Shown here one piece after another: positions 12,392-21,790 of a DNA stretch of 64,000 nt. The DNA comes from Verrucomicrobiota bacterium (GTDB taxonomy: Bacteria > Verrucomicrobiota > Verrucomicrobiia > Limisphaerales > UBA9464). Position 1 is the first letter of the stretch; every line of letters begins with the position of its first letter. The stretch lies in assembly GCA_017309115.1 (NCBI GenBank), contig JAFLEF010000021.1, positions 46,807 through 110,806 on the forward strand, in the 5' to 3' direction. The notes below the pieces were generated by a model. It made no database searches and was not told the origin of the DNA. It saw nothing but the letters and a program-made list of their open reading frames with translations. The translations under genes and the position numbers were made by a program.

Positions 12392-13720
12392 ATGGACTTT
12401 CCCCCGCCCTCTGAACGTCAGGCCCGGATTATCTGGACGTCCCTGACCAGCCTGTCGCTGGTGCTTGGACTGGCCTTGATTGGAGTGGTCTTCTGGGGAC
12501 TCGGTCTTCTGATCCAACTGCTCTCGCCGGTGCTGTGGCCTTTGGCAGTGGCCGTCGTGCTGGCGTACTTGTTGTCCCCGGTCGTGAATTGGTTGGAGAC
12601 CCGGGGAATTTCTCGGGTCCGGGCGTTGTCGATGGTGTTTGTCGGCGCCGGATTAATCTTGCTCGGAGCGCTGGGGAGTATCGTTCCCCAGGCCATTTTC
12701 CAGGCGCGCGATTTGGCGAGTCAGGTCCCGACCTTTGTTTCGAAGCTTCAGACCAAGGTCCAATCGTGGCTGGATCATCCGCCGGCTCCTCTCCGGAGCC
12801 TTTTGCCGAGTGATTTTCAGAAACGGCTGGACGATTTTCAGGATCGGCGGGGGCCAGGGCGCACCAATGCCCAGGTGGACCTCACCAACGCGGTGCTGAT
12901 TTCCCAACCGTTGGTGCTGACCAATGCGGAGCCTGTGCTCACCAACCTCTTCGGCGGCACCAACGCTGCGGATCCGGCGGCGCCTTGGTGGGTCAAGGCG
13001 GTCAATCCCAACTCGCTCCGGTCCGTGGGAACCTGGTTCGCCGCCGTGACCCCGGATGTGCTTCGCTGGGCGCTGGGGCAGGTGGGGCGGGTGGCATCCT
13101 GGTTCGGCTTGCTGGCAGGACTGTTCCTGATTCCGGTCTACGCCTTCTTCCTGCTGCTCGAGGAGAAGAGTATTGCCCGCACCTGGACGGACTATCTGCC
13201 GGTGGCGGATGAGCAGATCAAGAAAGAGGCGGTGTTTGTGCTCCGGAGCATCAATGACGCCCTGATTGTCTTCTTTCGTGGGCAGGTGTTGGTCGCGATG
13301 TGCGACGGGGTCATGTATGCGGTGGGGTTTTTGCTGATCGGACTTCCGTACGCGCTGCTGATCGGTCTGCTGGCCTGTTTCGTGACCATTATCCCGTTCC
13401 TGGGAGCGGCGGTGACCTGCGGTCTGGCGCTGATCATTGCCATTGTCCAGTTTGGCGACTGGCAACATCCGCTCCTCGTGCTGGTCGTGTTTGGCGTGGT
13501 GCAGTTCATTGAGGGATTCGTGCTCCAGCCCAAGATTGTGGGTGATCGGGTGGGGTTGCATCCGTTGATGGTGATCATCGCCCTGATGGTGGGAACGACC
13601 CTGCTGGGGGGCATTTTGGGAGGCATCCTAGCGATTCCTCTGACCGCTGCCTTGAAGGTTTTGATGGCCCATTATGTGTGGAAAACGGGATCAATCAGCC
13701 CGGTCGATTCGAAGACTTGA
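12392..13720 (+). CDS. AI-2E family (PerM/YdiK) membrane transporter
   Basis: 442 residues with about eight hydrophobic segments: two near the N-terminus, one near 75-95, then after a long soluble insert (about 100-225) a cluster of helices containing the family blocks VRSINDALIVFFRGQVLVAMCDGVMYAVGFLLIGLPYALLIGLLAC, ITIIPFLGAAV-like and GFVLQPKIVGDRVGLHPLMVIIALMVG. The Asn-rich insert with repeated LTNA/LTNLFGGTNA is unusual. Family members export autoinducer-2 or act as ion exchangers; the substrate here is unknown. It follows proC by 8 bases. Confidence 0.88.
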   Translation: MDFPPPSERQARIIWTSLTSLSLVLGLALIGVVFWGLGLLIQLLSPVLWPLAVAVVLAYLLSPVVNWLETRGISRVRALSMVFVGAGLILLGALGSIVPQAIFQARDLASQVPTFVSKLQTKVQSWLDHPPAPLRSLLPSDFQKRLDDFQDRRGPGRTNAQVDLTNAVLISQPLVLTNAEPVLTNLFGGTNAADPAAPWWVKAVNPNSLRSVGTWFAAVTPDVLRWALGQVGRVASWFGLLAGLFLIPVYAFFLLLEEKSIARTWTDYLPVADEQIKKEAVFVLRSINDALIVFFRGQVLVAMCDGVMYAVGFLLIGLPYALLIGLLACFVTIIPFLGAAVTCGLALIIAIVQFGDWQHPLLVLVVFGVVQFIEGFVLQPKIVGDRVGLHPLMVIIALMVGTTLLGGILGGILAIPLTAALKVLMAHYVWKTGSISPVDSKT

Positions 13721-13868
13721 ACGGGTGGGATCGGGTTCGGTCCTACTGGGCGCCGGTCCGACGCGAGCCTTTAGACCCCAGTTTGGGACGTTCCGGCCGA
13801 ATAAAATCGATGCTGCGATCCTTACTTCCCCGCTGGCGTCCTAGCCCAAGCCGTCCATATTTCCGCCA

Positions 13869-16454
13869 ATGAAGCTGCGCCTTCTTACCCTGATCGCCCT
13901 AATTCCCCTTTGGCTGCGTGCGGCGGACCCGGCGCCAAACACGCCTCCTCCGGCCCGAACCGAGGCGCGCTCGGAGAACTCGCTGGTGTTGTCCGCCAAG
14001 TACACCAATGCCCTCACGCTGGAGCCCAAAGAGGAATACGGTCAGGTCGCCAAGACCTTTGGTTGGGCACTGCAGCGCAGCCACTATTCCCGCAGCAAGT
14101 TTAACGACGAGATCTCAGGCAAGTTTTTTGACCGTTACTTGGAGGTGTTGGATCCCCAGAAGGTCTTTTTCCTGCAGTCGGATTACGACGAGTTCGCCCC
14201 TCTGCGTCTGGAGTTGGATGAGTTGACCATGCGCCACGGAAATACCCAGCCGGCCTATGATATCTTCAATCGCTTTCTGAAGCGCTTCGACCAGCAGTAC
14301 GCCTACGTCACCGAGTTCCTTCAGACCAATCAGTTCGTTTTCGAGACGGACGAGAAGTTCCAGTTGGATCGCAAGGAAGCGAATCGGCCCAAGGATTTGG
14401 AGGAAGCCCGCAAGCTCTGGCGGGATCGGGTGCGATCGGAGTACCTGGCGGAGAAGCTCACGGTGGGTGACCGCGAAGAGTTGCTCGGAAAATTCCGGAC
14501 CATCGGGAAATTCCAGTTCCAGACCAATCAGCCGGCGGATAACTGGGATCAATTGACCCGGTTCCTGACCAACAAGTTCAGCGCGGAGAAGGCGGCAGAA
14601 TTGACCCAGTTTGCCCGGACGGAACTGGAAGGCGCCCAAGCCAAGAACAGTGATACCAAGGTGGACGCGTTGGTGGACGGCGTTGTGGCCAAGGTGGACG
14701 CCCGGTTGGCTACCGATACCCACGGGGAAATCGTGAAGAAGTTGACCCGGCGTTACAACCGGACCATGCGGAACCTCAAGCAGTTTGAGTCCGACGAAGT
14801 CCTGCAGTTTTGGCTAAGTGCGTTGGGGCATGCCTACGACCCGCACACCGATTACTTCGGCAAGCGCGAGTTGGATTCCTTCTCGATCAACATGAACCTG
14901 TCGCTCTTCGGCATCGGAGCGACCCTGCAAAGTGATGACGGCTATACGGTGATTCGTTCCCTGGTGGCCGGGGCTCCGGCCGAAGTGAGTAAGCAGGTTA
15001 AGGTGGGCGACCGGATCATTGCGGTGGCCCAGGGCGATGGTGAATTTGTGGACGTTCAGGATGAAAAGCTGTCCAAAGTCGTGGACCAGATTCGCGGCCC
15101 CAAGGGCTCAAAGGTTCGCTTGGAGATCATTCCGGCGGGAGCCGATCTGTCGGTGCGAAAGATTGTCTCGCTCGTTCGGGATGAAGTGAAGCTGGAGGAC
15201 TCTGAAGCCAAGGCGAAGTTGATCGAGTTTTCCCAGGATGGCCGGACGAATCGGATTGGGGTCATCGATTTGCCGTCGTTCTACGCCAATTTCCCGGTAG
15301 CCGGCCGCCGTGGTTCTGGCAAGACCACCACGGGTGACGTTTCGAAGCTGCTCAAGAAACTGCTGGAGGAAGGAGCCGAAGGCATCGTGCTCGACCTGCG
15401 TCGAAACGGGGGCGGCTCGCTTGAGGAGGCCATCAACCTGACCGGACTCTTCATCAAGTCGGGTCCGGTGGTGCAGGTGCGGAATCCGGATGGTCGGGTG
15501 AATGTGGATACTTCCCCGGAGGAGAACCCCGCCTACGAGGGGCCGTTGGTGGTCCTCACCTCGCGGTTCAGTGCTAGTGCCAGTGAGATCTTGGCGGGCG
15601 CCTTGCAGGACCATGACCGCGCGGTGATCGTGGGCGACAATTCCACGCACGGCAAAGGCACCGTACAGACCGTTCAAGAGTTGGGGTCATTCCTGGCCGA
15701 TCAGCGGGATGTCGGCGCGGCCAAGGTAACGATTCGCAAGTTCTACCGGCCAAGCGGGTCGAGCACCCAACTCAAAGGGGTGGTTCCCGACATCATTTTG
15801 CCCAGTGTTGAGAACTACATGGATGTCGGTGAGTCCTCCCTCGAGAACGCCCTGCCGTGGGACACGATTGATTCCTCAAAGTACAGCAAGGATGGCGAGA
15901 TCAGCCGCCTGGTGGCCGATCTAAACCGGCGCTCAAGCGACCGGATCGCGAAAGACCCGGATTTTGATTATGTCCGGGAGGACGTCGAGCGGTACCGCAA
16001 GGCCAAGGCCGACAAGACCGTGTCCCTTAACGAAACGGCTCGACGGACGGAGATTGCAGAAAACAAGGCGCGCATGGAGGCCCGCAAGAAGGAGCAACTG
16101 GCCCGTAAGGATACCCAGCCCACCACGTGGGAGATCACCCTGAAATTGGTGGATCAACCTGGCCTTCCTCCTGCCATGACGAATCTGTGGGCGAACTCGG
16201 TTCAGGTTCCGCTGATTTCCGCTTCGGTCCCGACCAATGGAGTTTCGGTCAACGTGAACGCGGCCCCTCCGGTCAATTCCACCGCAGGGACCGACCCGGT
16301 TGCGGATCCGCATGGGCTGGATGCCGATGACGAGTTTGGCGACGAAGGTCCCGCCCGGCCGCCGCGTGACCCGCATCTGCGCGAAGCCGAGCGCATCTTG
16401 CTCGATCTACTTCGCCTGAATCCCCGTAAAGGGATGTCGGCAAGTCGCGAATAG
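13869..16454 (+). CDS. prc: Carboxy-terminal processing (tail-specific) protease, S41A
   Basis: 861 residues. A Sec signal peptide (MKLRLLTLIALIPLWLRAAD) precedes the tail-specific protease N-terminal helical domain (about 55-330). A PDZ domain follows (about 345-430; GIGATLQSDDGYTVIRSLVAGAPAEVS). The S41 core has GIVLDLRRNGGGSL, VLTSRFSASASEILAGAL with the catalytic Ser near residue 569, and THGKGTVQ with the catalytic Lys near 596. A Prc-type C-terminal domain with a Lys/Glu-rich helix ends the protein. It degrades or trims periplasmic proteins at their C-termini. It converges on apbE with only 11 bases between stops. Confidence 0.95.
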   Translation: MKLRLLTLIALIPLWLRAADPAPNTPPPARTEARSENSLVLSAKYTNALTLEPKEEYGQVAKTFGWALQRSHYSRSKFNDEISGKFFDRYLEVLDPQKVFFLQSDYDEFAPLRLELDELTMRHGNTQPAYDIFNRFLKRFDQQYAYVTEFLQTNQFVFETDEKFQLDRKEANRPKDLEEARKLWRDRVRSEYLAEKLTVGDREELLGKFRTIGKFQFQTNQPADNWDQLTRFLTNKFSAEKAAELTQFARTELEGAQAKNSDTKVDALVDGVVAKVDARLATDTHGEIVKKLTRRYNRTMRNLKQFESDEVLQFWLSALGHAYDPHTDYFGKRELDSFSINMNLSLFGIGATLQSDDGYTVIRSLVAGAPAEVSKQVKVGDRIIAVAQGDGEFVDVQDEKLSKVVDQIRGPKGSKVRLEIIPAGADLSVRKIVSLVRDEVKLEDSEAKAKLIEFSQDGRTNRIGVIDLPSFYANFPVAGRRGSGKTTTGDVSKLLKKLLEEGAEGIVLDLRRNGGGSLEEAINLTGLFIKSGPVVQVRNPDGRVNVDTSPEENPAYEGPLVVLTSRFSASASEILAGALQDHDRAVIVGDNSTHGKGTVQTVQELGSFLADQRDVGAAKVTIRKFYRPSGSSTQLKGVVPDIILPSVENYMDVGESSLENALPWDTIDSSKYSKDGEISRLVADLNRRSSDRIAKDPDFDYVREDVERYRKAKADKTVSLNETARRTEIAENKARMEARKKEQLARKDTQPTTWEITLKLVDQPGLPPAMTNLWANSVQVPLISASVPTNGVSVNVNAAPPVNSTAGTDPVADPHGLDADDEFGDEGPARPPRDPHLREAERILLDLLRLNPRKGMSASRE

Positions 16455-16465
16455 GTCGGGGAAGC

Positions 16466-17533
16466 TCAGCGGGGTGCTAGCCATCGTCGAAACCCGGGAG
16501 AGAGGGTTTCTTCGACCACTGATCCGGGCTGACGCAGGACGAAGACATCCGCGTCATAGTGGCGGGCGAGGTCGATTCCGGCGTCGGGTCCGAGCACGCT
16601 AATCACCTTCGACAAGGCATCGGCTATCATCCCGGTAGGAGCGACTACCGTGACGAGGCTGTGGTCGGTGAGCCCCAGTCCGGTTTGAGGATTCACAATG
16701 TGGGAGTAGCGAACGCCGCCGATTTCAGCCCTTTGGAAGGTGTCGCCGGAAGTGGCCAGGCCCACATTGCGCAGCGAGAGGAAGCGGGGCGCCGGAGCGT
16801 TGGGAGCATCGAAGACCCCGGCCTGAATTCGCCAACCGTCCTGGCCGGGAGGCGGATCGCCCACGACGAGATCACCGCCACCGCTCACTAGGAAACGGGA
16901 GATCTGATGTTGGCGAAACACCTCCGCCGCTTCGTCGAGCGCATAGCCTTTGGCGATGCCGCCCAGATCGAGCCGCATGAGAGGTTGGAACAGGCGGGCC
17001 TCCCAGCCGGAGCTCGAACGGCGTAGTTCCAAATGAGTCCAGCCGGTGGCCTGTCGGGCGGCGGCGAGGGCTTCAGGAGCAGGAAGTTCCCGTTGGCGCC
17101 GGGCGCGACGCCAAAGGAGTACTTCGGGTCCCACGGTGACATCAAAGGAGCCCTGGCTACGCCGGGAAACGTCCTGGGCAGTGACCAAGACAGCGGCCAG
17201 ATCCGGGCCCAATGGCACCCAGCGTCCGGAACCGCTGGAGCGCGATAGGTGGCTCAATTCCGACTCCGCTTCGTAGTCGCTCAGACTGGCGTTCAGTTCG
17301 GCAATTCGCGCCCAGACGGCCTCGGCCACGTTGGTGGCGGTGTTCGCTTCGGCAGCGTAGAAAACCAGCCGGAAGGGCAGACCCATCTGGGGTCGCTCGA
17401 ACTCAAAGCGGGTGAGGGAAGGGGAGGCCGGCGTTTTCTGCGGTGTCGTGCAACCGGCCAGCAACCCGAAGAGCAGCCCAATCGCCCAGGCGGTCACGGG
17501 GCCGGCATTGAGGTGAACGGCTCGGGGCGTCAT
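16466..17533 (-). CDS. apbE: FAD:protein FMN transferase lipoprotein
   Basis: 355 residues from the ATG at 17533. A lipoprotein signal peptide ends in the lipobox LLAG-C (Cys28), so it is anchored to the periplasmic face of a membrane. ApbE blocks: AELNASLSDYEAESELSHLSRS, GSFDVTVGPEVLLWRR, LDLGGIAKGYALDEAAEV near 189-206, FLVSGGGDLVVGD, and VNPQTGLGLTDHSLVTVVAPTGMIADALSKVISVLG with the Mg-binding region. It covalently attaches FMN to a Thr of target flavoproteins such as NqrB/C or RnfG, none of which is in the window. The start overlaps the kinase stop as ATGA, so translation is coupled. Confidence 0.93.
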   Translation of the reverse strand: MTPRAVHLNAGPVTAWAIGLLFGLLAGCTTPQKTPASPSLTRFEFERPQMGLPFRLVFYAAEANTATNVAEAVWARIAELNASLSDYEAESELSHLSRSSGSGRWVPLGPDLAAVLVTAQDVSRRSQGSFDVTVGPEVLLWRRARRQRELPAPEALAAARQATGWTHLELRRSSSGWEARLFQPLMRLDLGGIAKGYALDEAAEVFRQHQISRFLVSGGGDLVVGDPPPGQDGWRIQAGVFDAPNAPAPRFLSLRNVGLATSGDTFQRAEIGGVRYSHIVNPQTGLGLTDHSLVTVVAPTGMIADALSKVISVLGPDAGIDLARHYDADVFVLRQPGSVVEETLSPGFRRWLAPR

Positions 17534-18549
17534 CGCCACAACAGGTTCCGGATCTGGGCGACACTGGCGGTCCCGGTGGTTCCCAATTGATGAATCACCA
17601 GACTCGCTGCGGCCATGGCCAGTTCCATGGCTTCGGCCAGGGTGGCGCCGGCGGCGAGAGCGGCCGTCAGATTGGCGGTCACGGAGTCGCCTGCTCCGAC
17701 GATGTCGATCGGGCCTCGCAGGGGCAGGGAAGGGACGTGGGACACATCCCCGTTGGGGGTGGCGCCCACCATGCCGCGCTCGGCGAGGGTGACAAAGGCG
17801 GGCTGCTGATTGGCCCGGGCCATCTCCAAACACGCCGACTGAATCTCCGCCAAGGAATCCACCGGCCGACCCGACCAGGCGCCCAGTTCGCGGGCATTCA
17901 TTTTGAAGATCAGGGGCGGCCAACCGCGCAGTCCGCGGCGGCTGTCGGCCACGATCCAGCGCCCCGGTTTCTCGCGAACCAAGTCCCGGAACGTCTCCAA
18001 CATGGGACCGGTTACCACACCCGTTCCCTCGAGATCCACTTGATCGAGCACGATTGCCCCGTCGCAAGCGTTCACCGCATCGCGGGCGGAGGCTGCCAGG
18101 CGTTCGCGCAGGACAGGAGGCGTGGGAGTCCAGTTCTTCAGATCCAGTCGGCTGAGCTCCTCCGGCGGGCGATCCTGATGATGCACCAGCGGCTTGGAGT
18201 AGGTGAAGGTGTGGCGCTCAGAAGAGGTGAGGAACGACTTCAAGCTGACCCCAGGCAAGGCGGCCAGCGCGCGTCGAAGTTCCCAGCCTTCGCCGTCGTC
18301 GCCGCTGAGGCCTACGGGCACCAGTTGACCGATTCCCAGTGCGACCAGATTGTTGAGAATCGTTCCGGCTGCCCCGGGCTGGCATCGGACCCGGGTCACG
18401 TTGTGGACGGGAAGTCCGGTCTCCAGCGATGTCTCGGCCCGGGTGGGATCAATGTCGAAGTAGCGGTCGAGACAGAAGTCTCCCACAACGGCCAAGCGGA
18501 GCGACGGATAGCGGGAGGTCAGGGTGTCGAAGCGGTCAGGAGTCATCAT
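17530..18549 (-). CDS. PfkB-family sugar kinase (HldE/RfaE1-like)
   Basis: 339 residues. The N-terminal ribokinase signature is VVGDFCLDRYFDIDPTRAETSLETGLPVHNV, followed by PGAAGTILNNLVALG, and the C-terminal ATP/anion-hole motif is IDIVGAGDSVTANLTAALAAG with the catalytic Asp near residue 292. HldE-like heptose-7-phosphate kinases share the (E)xS.E.PV pattern near the start. The neighbouring HAD phosphatase and oxidoreductase suggest a nucleotide-activated sugar route, but the substrate is not proven. Its stop overlaps apbE by 4 bases; the upstream gene ends 21 bases before its start. Confidence 0.78.
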   Translation of the reverse strand: MMTPDRFDTLTSRYPSLRLAVVGDFCLDRYFDIDPTRAETSLETGLPVHNVTRVRCQPGAAGTILNNLVALGIGQLVPVGLSGDDGEGWELRRALAALPGVSLKSFLTSSERHTFTYSKPLVHHQDRPPEELSRLDLKNWTPTPPVLRERLAASARDAVNACDGAIVLDQVDLEGTGVVTGPMLETFRDLVREKPGRWIVADSRRGLRGWPPLIFKMNARELGAWSGRPVDSLAEIQSACLEMARANQQPAFVTLAERGMVGATPNGDVSHVPSLPLRGPIDIVGAGDSVTANLTAALAAGATLAEAMELAMAAASLVIHQLGTTGTASVAQIRNLLWR

Positions 18550-18570
18550 GACACAGCGCGGTCGAAGATT

Positions 18571-19680
18571 TCAGGCAGCGGACTGGAGTTGGTGATACAC
18601 GTGCTGGATAAACGTCAGATTGTCGCACTGGAGATAGCGCATCTGGCCACCCATTCGGGAGAAGCTCTTGCAAAACCGCAGGTAATACGCCGGATTGGTT
18701 TTGGGAGGTTCGCCCTGGGTCCAATCCCAGCCGCCCCCGTCCTGCAGATCGACGACGTAAATGCTATGTCCACTGACTGCGGGCCGGCCCTTTTGGAAGC
18801 GCAGGTTGTGCACGCAGCTGAGGCTTTTCTCGAAGACTTGAGGCGCCATGATGGCGGAACCGACGGAAAGCACGACACCTTGGTCGAGACCTTCGACGGC
18901 GCCGGCAAACCAGCGGAAGTCTTCGCCAGCGGCTCGTCCGATCACTGCGCCATTGAACATCGGATGACACGAAATGATGTCGTAACCAATGCCTGGATGA
19001 ATGGTGACGGGAACCTGGAGTCGCCACGCCTGGGCCAGAATGCTGGCGGACTTCCAGTCGTGCCGGACCTCGTGCCGACCTTCGGCCAATTCAAACCGGC
19101 GCATCATGGTCAGGAGTTCGGCGGCAGCCACCGCTAGCGGATCCCCGGGGAACTGCGTGACGGCGGCTTCGAGTTGGTCATCCGAAGGCAGCAGGCAGCC
19201 GTCCTCGGCGATGAACTTCCCGAGAGCCCGGCCATAGCCCAGTCGTTCCAGAGCGCCGGCGAGCAGGGCCAGGTGCAGATTGCGGCCGGTTTCGTCCCAG
19301 GTGCCGAACGAGCCGGTGGCCACATTCTCTTCCACACTTTCCGTGGAGCGGCCCAGCCAGGCGTACTCCCAATCGTGAATCGTGCCGGCGCCGTTGGTGG
19401 CCAGGTGAGTGATCCAGCCTTGTTCCATCAGGGCGGTGACTAGGGGCGCGGCGCCGTTGCGCAGCAGATGTGCCCCGTACATCAGGATGACCGAGGCACC
19501 CTTAGCCCGAGCGCGACGGATTCGCTCCGCCGTCTCCGCCACCACGGGCTGAAGTTCCGGGGCGAGCGGACGGCGGGCGGCATTTACGGGCACGGCGATG
19601 TCGTCCGCCCGGGTCAAGCTCTTGCGCTCCGCCAGCGGCCGGACCCGGAGTTGGCTGAGATCGAGGGGAGCAAAGGGCAT
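18571..19680 (-). CDS. Conserved protein of unknown function, weakly deoxyhypusine-synthase-like
   Basis: 369 residues, no signal peptide, cytoplasmic. Visible blocks: GASVILMYGAHLLRNGAAPLV, THLATNGAGTIHDWEYA, FGTWDETGRNLHLAL, VTIHPGIGYDIISCHP, VVLSVGSAIMAPQVFEKSLS and AYYLRFCKSFSRMGGQMRYLQCDN. The alternation of short Gly-rich loops with strands suggests a Rossmann-like NAD-binding fold, and the ATNGAGTIHDxE segment resembles deoxyhypusine synthase, but I cannot confirm homology. It lies between the kinase (21 bases away) and the HAD phosphatase (7 bases away), so it probably works on the same metabolite. Confidence 0.5.
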   Translation of the reverse strand: MPFAPLDLSQLRVRPLAERKSLTRADDIAVPVNAARRPLAPELQPVVAETAERIRRARAKGASVILMYGAHLLRNGAAPLVTALMEQGWITHLATNGAGTIHDWEYAWLGRSTESVEENVATGSFGTWDETGRNLHLALLAGALERLGYGRALGKFIAEDGCLLPSDDQLEAAVTQFPGDPLAVAAAELLTMMRRFELAEGRHEVRHDWKSASILAQAWRLQVPVTIHPGIGYDIISCHPMFNGAVIGRAAGEDFRWFAGAVEGLDQGVVLSVGSAIMAPQVFEKSLSCVHNLRFQKGRPAVSGHSIYVVDLQDGGGWDWTQGEPPKTNPAYYLRFCKSFSRMGGQMRYLQCDNLTFIQHVYHQLQSAA

Positions 19681-19687
19681 GATCCGC

Positions 19688-20521
19688 TTACGGGAAGAGG
19701 GTTTGCAGCAGCGGATCCAGTTCGCGGTAGTCGGGAATGCACAGGTCGGCCCCTACGCCCATGAGCCGTTGATGCTTCCATTCGTCGAAATTCCCGGAGC
19801 CGTTGTGGGCCTCATCGCTGGCCACGGCGACCGCGAAGCCGCCGACCTGTTTGGTGTTCTCGATCTCGACGTAGCCGTCACCGAACGCCAGGAGGGACTG
19901 CCCGGGAATCCGGTTCTCCGCCAGGATCCGGTCGATCACCATTTTCTTGCTGAACTTCCGGTAATCGTCCTGCGCGCCGTAGATGTGGCCCTTGAAGTAG
20001 CCGGTCAAACCGAGGGCCTCGGCTTCGGCCTTTACGAATTGTTCGTCCGTGCCACTCGCCAGATAAAGCGCCAATCCGCGGGCCGTGAGGGCTTCCAGCA
20101 GGGCTCGGGTGCCGAACACGGTGAGTTCGTCGCGGGGGATCGAACCGTTCCGGATGCCAGCCACGCGGTGCTGAATTCGGGCCTCGAGGCGCCGCAGATA
20201 CTCGTGCTTGTACTCGAGTGGTTCTCCCGGAGTGCCGCCGCGTTCCTTCACCCGTTCGGCGAGTTGGATCATCTGATAGATCGTCTGCTTGCCGTTCAGA
20301 CGCATGATGTCTTCAAAGGCCAGTTGGCGACGCTGTTCCTCGGTTTCTCCGGGAATGGCGGGAATGATTTCGGCGAACATCGGCACCATGACGTCAGGCC
20401 AGCCCTGACGGATCAGCGACAGCGTGCCGTCAAAGTCGAACAGAACGTGACTGAGGCCCGGACGAGGTTGTAAACCGGCGGCGTAATCAACGCGTCCGGC
20501 GAAACGAGGATGTGCGTGCAT
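19688..20521 (-). CDS. HAD-superfamily phosphatase
   Basis: 277 residues. Motif I is LFDFDGTLSLIRQGW (nucleophile Asp near 29), motif II is the SGT in LYLASGTDEQF, motif III a Lys in KFSKKMVIDRIL, and motif IV is LLAFGDGYVEIENT. A long helical cap sits between motifs I and II. It should dephosphorylate a small phosphate ester; a sugar phosphate is likely given the kinase two genes downstream. It begins the compact leftward block that continues to apbE. The 79 bases upstream to the oxidoreductase stop hold nothing recognisable. Confidence 0.8.
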   Translation of the reverse strand: MHAHPRFAGRVDYAAGLQPRPGLSHVLFDFDGTLSLIRQGWPDVMVPMFAEIIPAIPGETEEQRRQLAFEDIMRLNGKQTIYQMIQLAERVKERGGTPGEPLEYKHEYLRRLEARIQHRVAGIRNGSIPRDELTVFGTRALLEALTARGLALYLASGTDEQFVKAEAEALGLTGYFKGHIYGAQDDYRKFSKKMVIDRILAENRIPGQSLLAFGDGYVEIENTKQVGGFAVAVASDEAHNGSGNFDEWKHQRLMGVGADLCIPDYRELDPLLQTLFP

Positions 20522-20600
20522 GAAAAAAATGAAGCGCCGAAACGCTACCGCAAGTGGGCGACGGCATCAGTTGGAATCTGGCGAAGGGCGGCTCGGGGGC

Positions 20601-21632
20601 TCAGGGCAATCCCACACCCTGACCCGTGCGGATGGAATGTTCTTCGGCCTCACACAGGTTGAGCGCCTCGGCGGCGTCGCGGGCGGTGACGACGGTTGGG
20701 GGCAGGCCGGAACTGACTCGTTCCACGAAGTGGCGCAGTTCTCCGACATAGCCATCGGGCTCCGTGAGGCGGAGGACTTCCGTCTTTCCTCCCTGACTGA
20801 TCCGGAACGCCTGTTCGCCCCGGGACAAATCGAAATCCACCGTGGCCTGCTCGAAGTTGACGGTGAAGGCCATGTTGAATCCGTAGCCTTCGGCCATAGC
20901 CCAGCTGCCCTCGGCGCTGACGACCGGGCCGCCGGCGTACTGGAACAACGCCATTACGTGATCGATGGCGCCGCTGACCTTGGAGTAGCCGGCGGCGAAG
21001 ATCGCATGCGGACGGCCGAAGCAGTACTGCACGAAATCGACGTCATGCACGTGCAGATCCAACAGGGCTCCCCCGGAATCACGCCCCTGAAGGAAGTGGC
21101 TGTGACCCCACGCCGGAGCCGAGGCCACCCGGCGGAATCGGGCATCGAGAACCCGACCAAACTCACCAGAAACGATCCGTTGTTTGACCCACGCGTATTC
21201 CGGCCAGAAGCGAATGCACATGGCCGGCATGAGGAAAATGCCCCGGGCGGCGGCGGTTTCGGCGGCGGCGGCGATGCGCAGGGCGTCGGCACTGGATCGG
21301 GCCAGGGGTTTCTCCACAAGCACATGCTTCCCGGCGGCCAAGGCGGCGAGCGTGAGATCGAGATGGGTTTTGGTCGGCGTGCAAATGTCGACGATCTGGA
21401 TGTCGGGATCAGCGAAGAGTGCGGCGGGATCGCGGTAGGCCTTCACCTGGGTCATGTCGAGCCGCAGCGGATTGGCGTCACCCACGTTGCCCGCAACCTG
21501 GGAGAAGTCGCCGTCCAGGTTTTTTCCGCTGGGATTACAGAGAGCGGCGATGCGCGCCCCGGGAACCTGTCGATAGGCCTTCAAGTGTTGCACCGTCATG
21601 AAGCCAGTGCCGATGATGCCGACGTTGAGCAT
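20601..21632 (-). CDS. Gfo/Idh/MocA family oxidoreductase
   Basis: 343 residues from the ATG at 21632, which puts the NAD(P)-binding motif VGIIGTGFMTVQHLKAY at residues 4-20. EKPLARS near 107 is the conserved EKP that contacts cofactor and substrate. WGHSHFLQGRDSGGALLDLHVHDVDFVQYCFG near 175-205 holds the active-site His/Asp region. Family members oxidise or reduce sugars and inositols; the substrate is unknown. Its upstream region is only ~100 bases before the inferred left end of the prophage, so prophage insertion could have changed its expression. Confidence 0.88.
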   Translation of the reverse strand: MLNVGIIGTGFMTVQHLKAYRQVPGARIAALCNPSGKNLDGDFSQVAGNVGDANPLRLDMTQVKAYRDPAALFADPDIQIVDICTPTKTHLDLTLAALAAGKHVLVEKPLARSSADALRIAAAAETAAARGIFLMPAMCIRFWPEYAWVKQRIVSGEFGRVLDARFRRVASAPAWGHSHFLQGRDSGGALLDLHVHDVDFVQYCFGRPHAIFAAGYSKVSGAIDHVMALFQYAGGPVVSAEGSWAMAEGYGFNMAFTVNFEQATVDFDLSRGEQAFRISQGGKTEVLRLTEPDGYVGELRHFVERVSSGLPPTVVTARDAAEALNLCEAEEHSIRTGQGVGLP

Positions 21633-21733
21633 GCCGGCAGCATGGAAAGATTCGGTCGGCGAATAAACTGCAATTCGCGCTTCCCGGTCGGGTGGGTAGG
21701 GATGGGCCGGACGCGGCTCGGTGTCGCGAGGCC

Positions 21734-21785
21734 TGGGAAAGGTGTAAAACCGCGCGAGGTTGGGTACGGGGACGCAGAGGTCGGG
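21734..21785. repeat. Left prophage end with transposase-binding-like sites
   Basis: Three similar sites occur in a row, read inwards: AAAGGTGTAAAACC, GAGGTTGGGTA and CAGAGGTCGGGTAAACC. The last two are spaced 21 bases apart, about two helical turns. The innermost ends 6 bases before the stop of the last late gene. The GAGGTTGGGTA core is repeated exactly, in inverted orientation, at the right end. Confidence 0.7.
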
Positions 21786-21790
21786 TAAAC

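Noticed and set aside
16466-18067. 533-codon extension of ApbE
   Set aside because: The upstream part is antisense-like, overlaps the kinase gene, and the lipoprotein signal begins at 17533.
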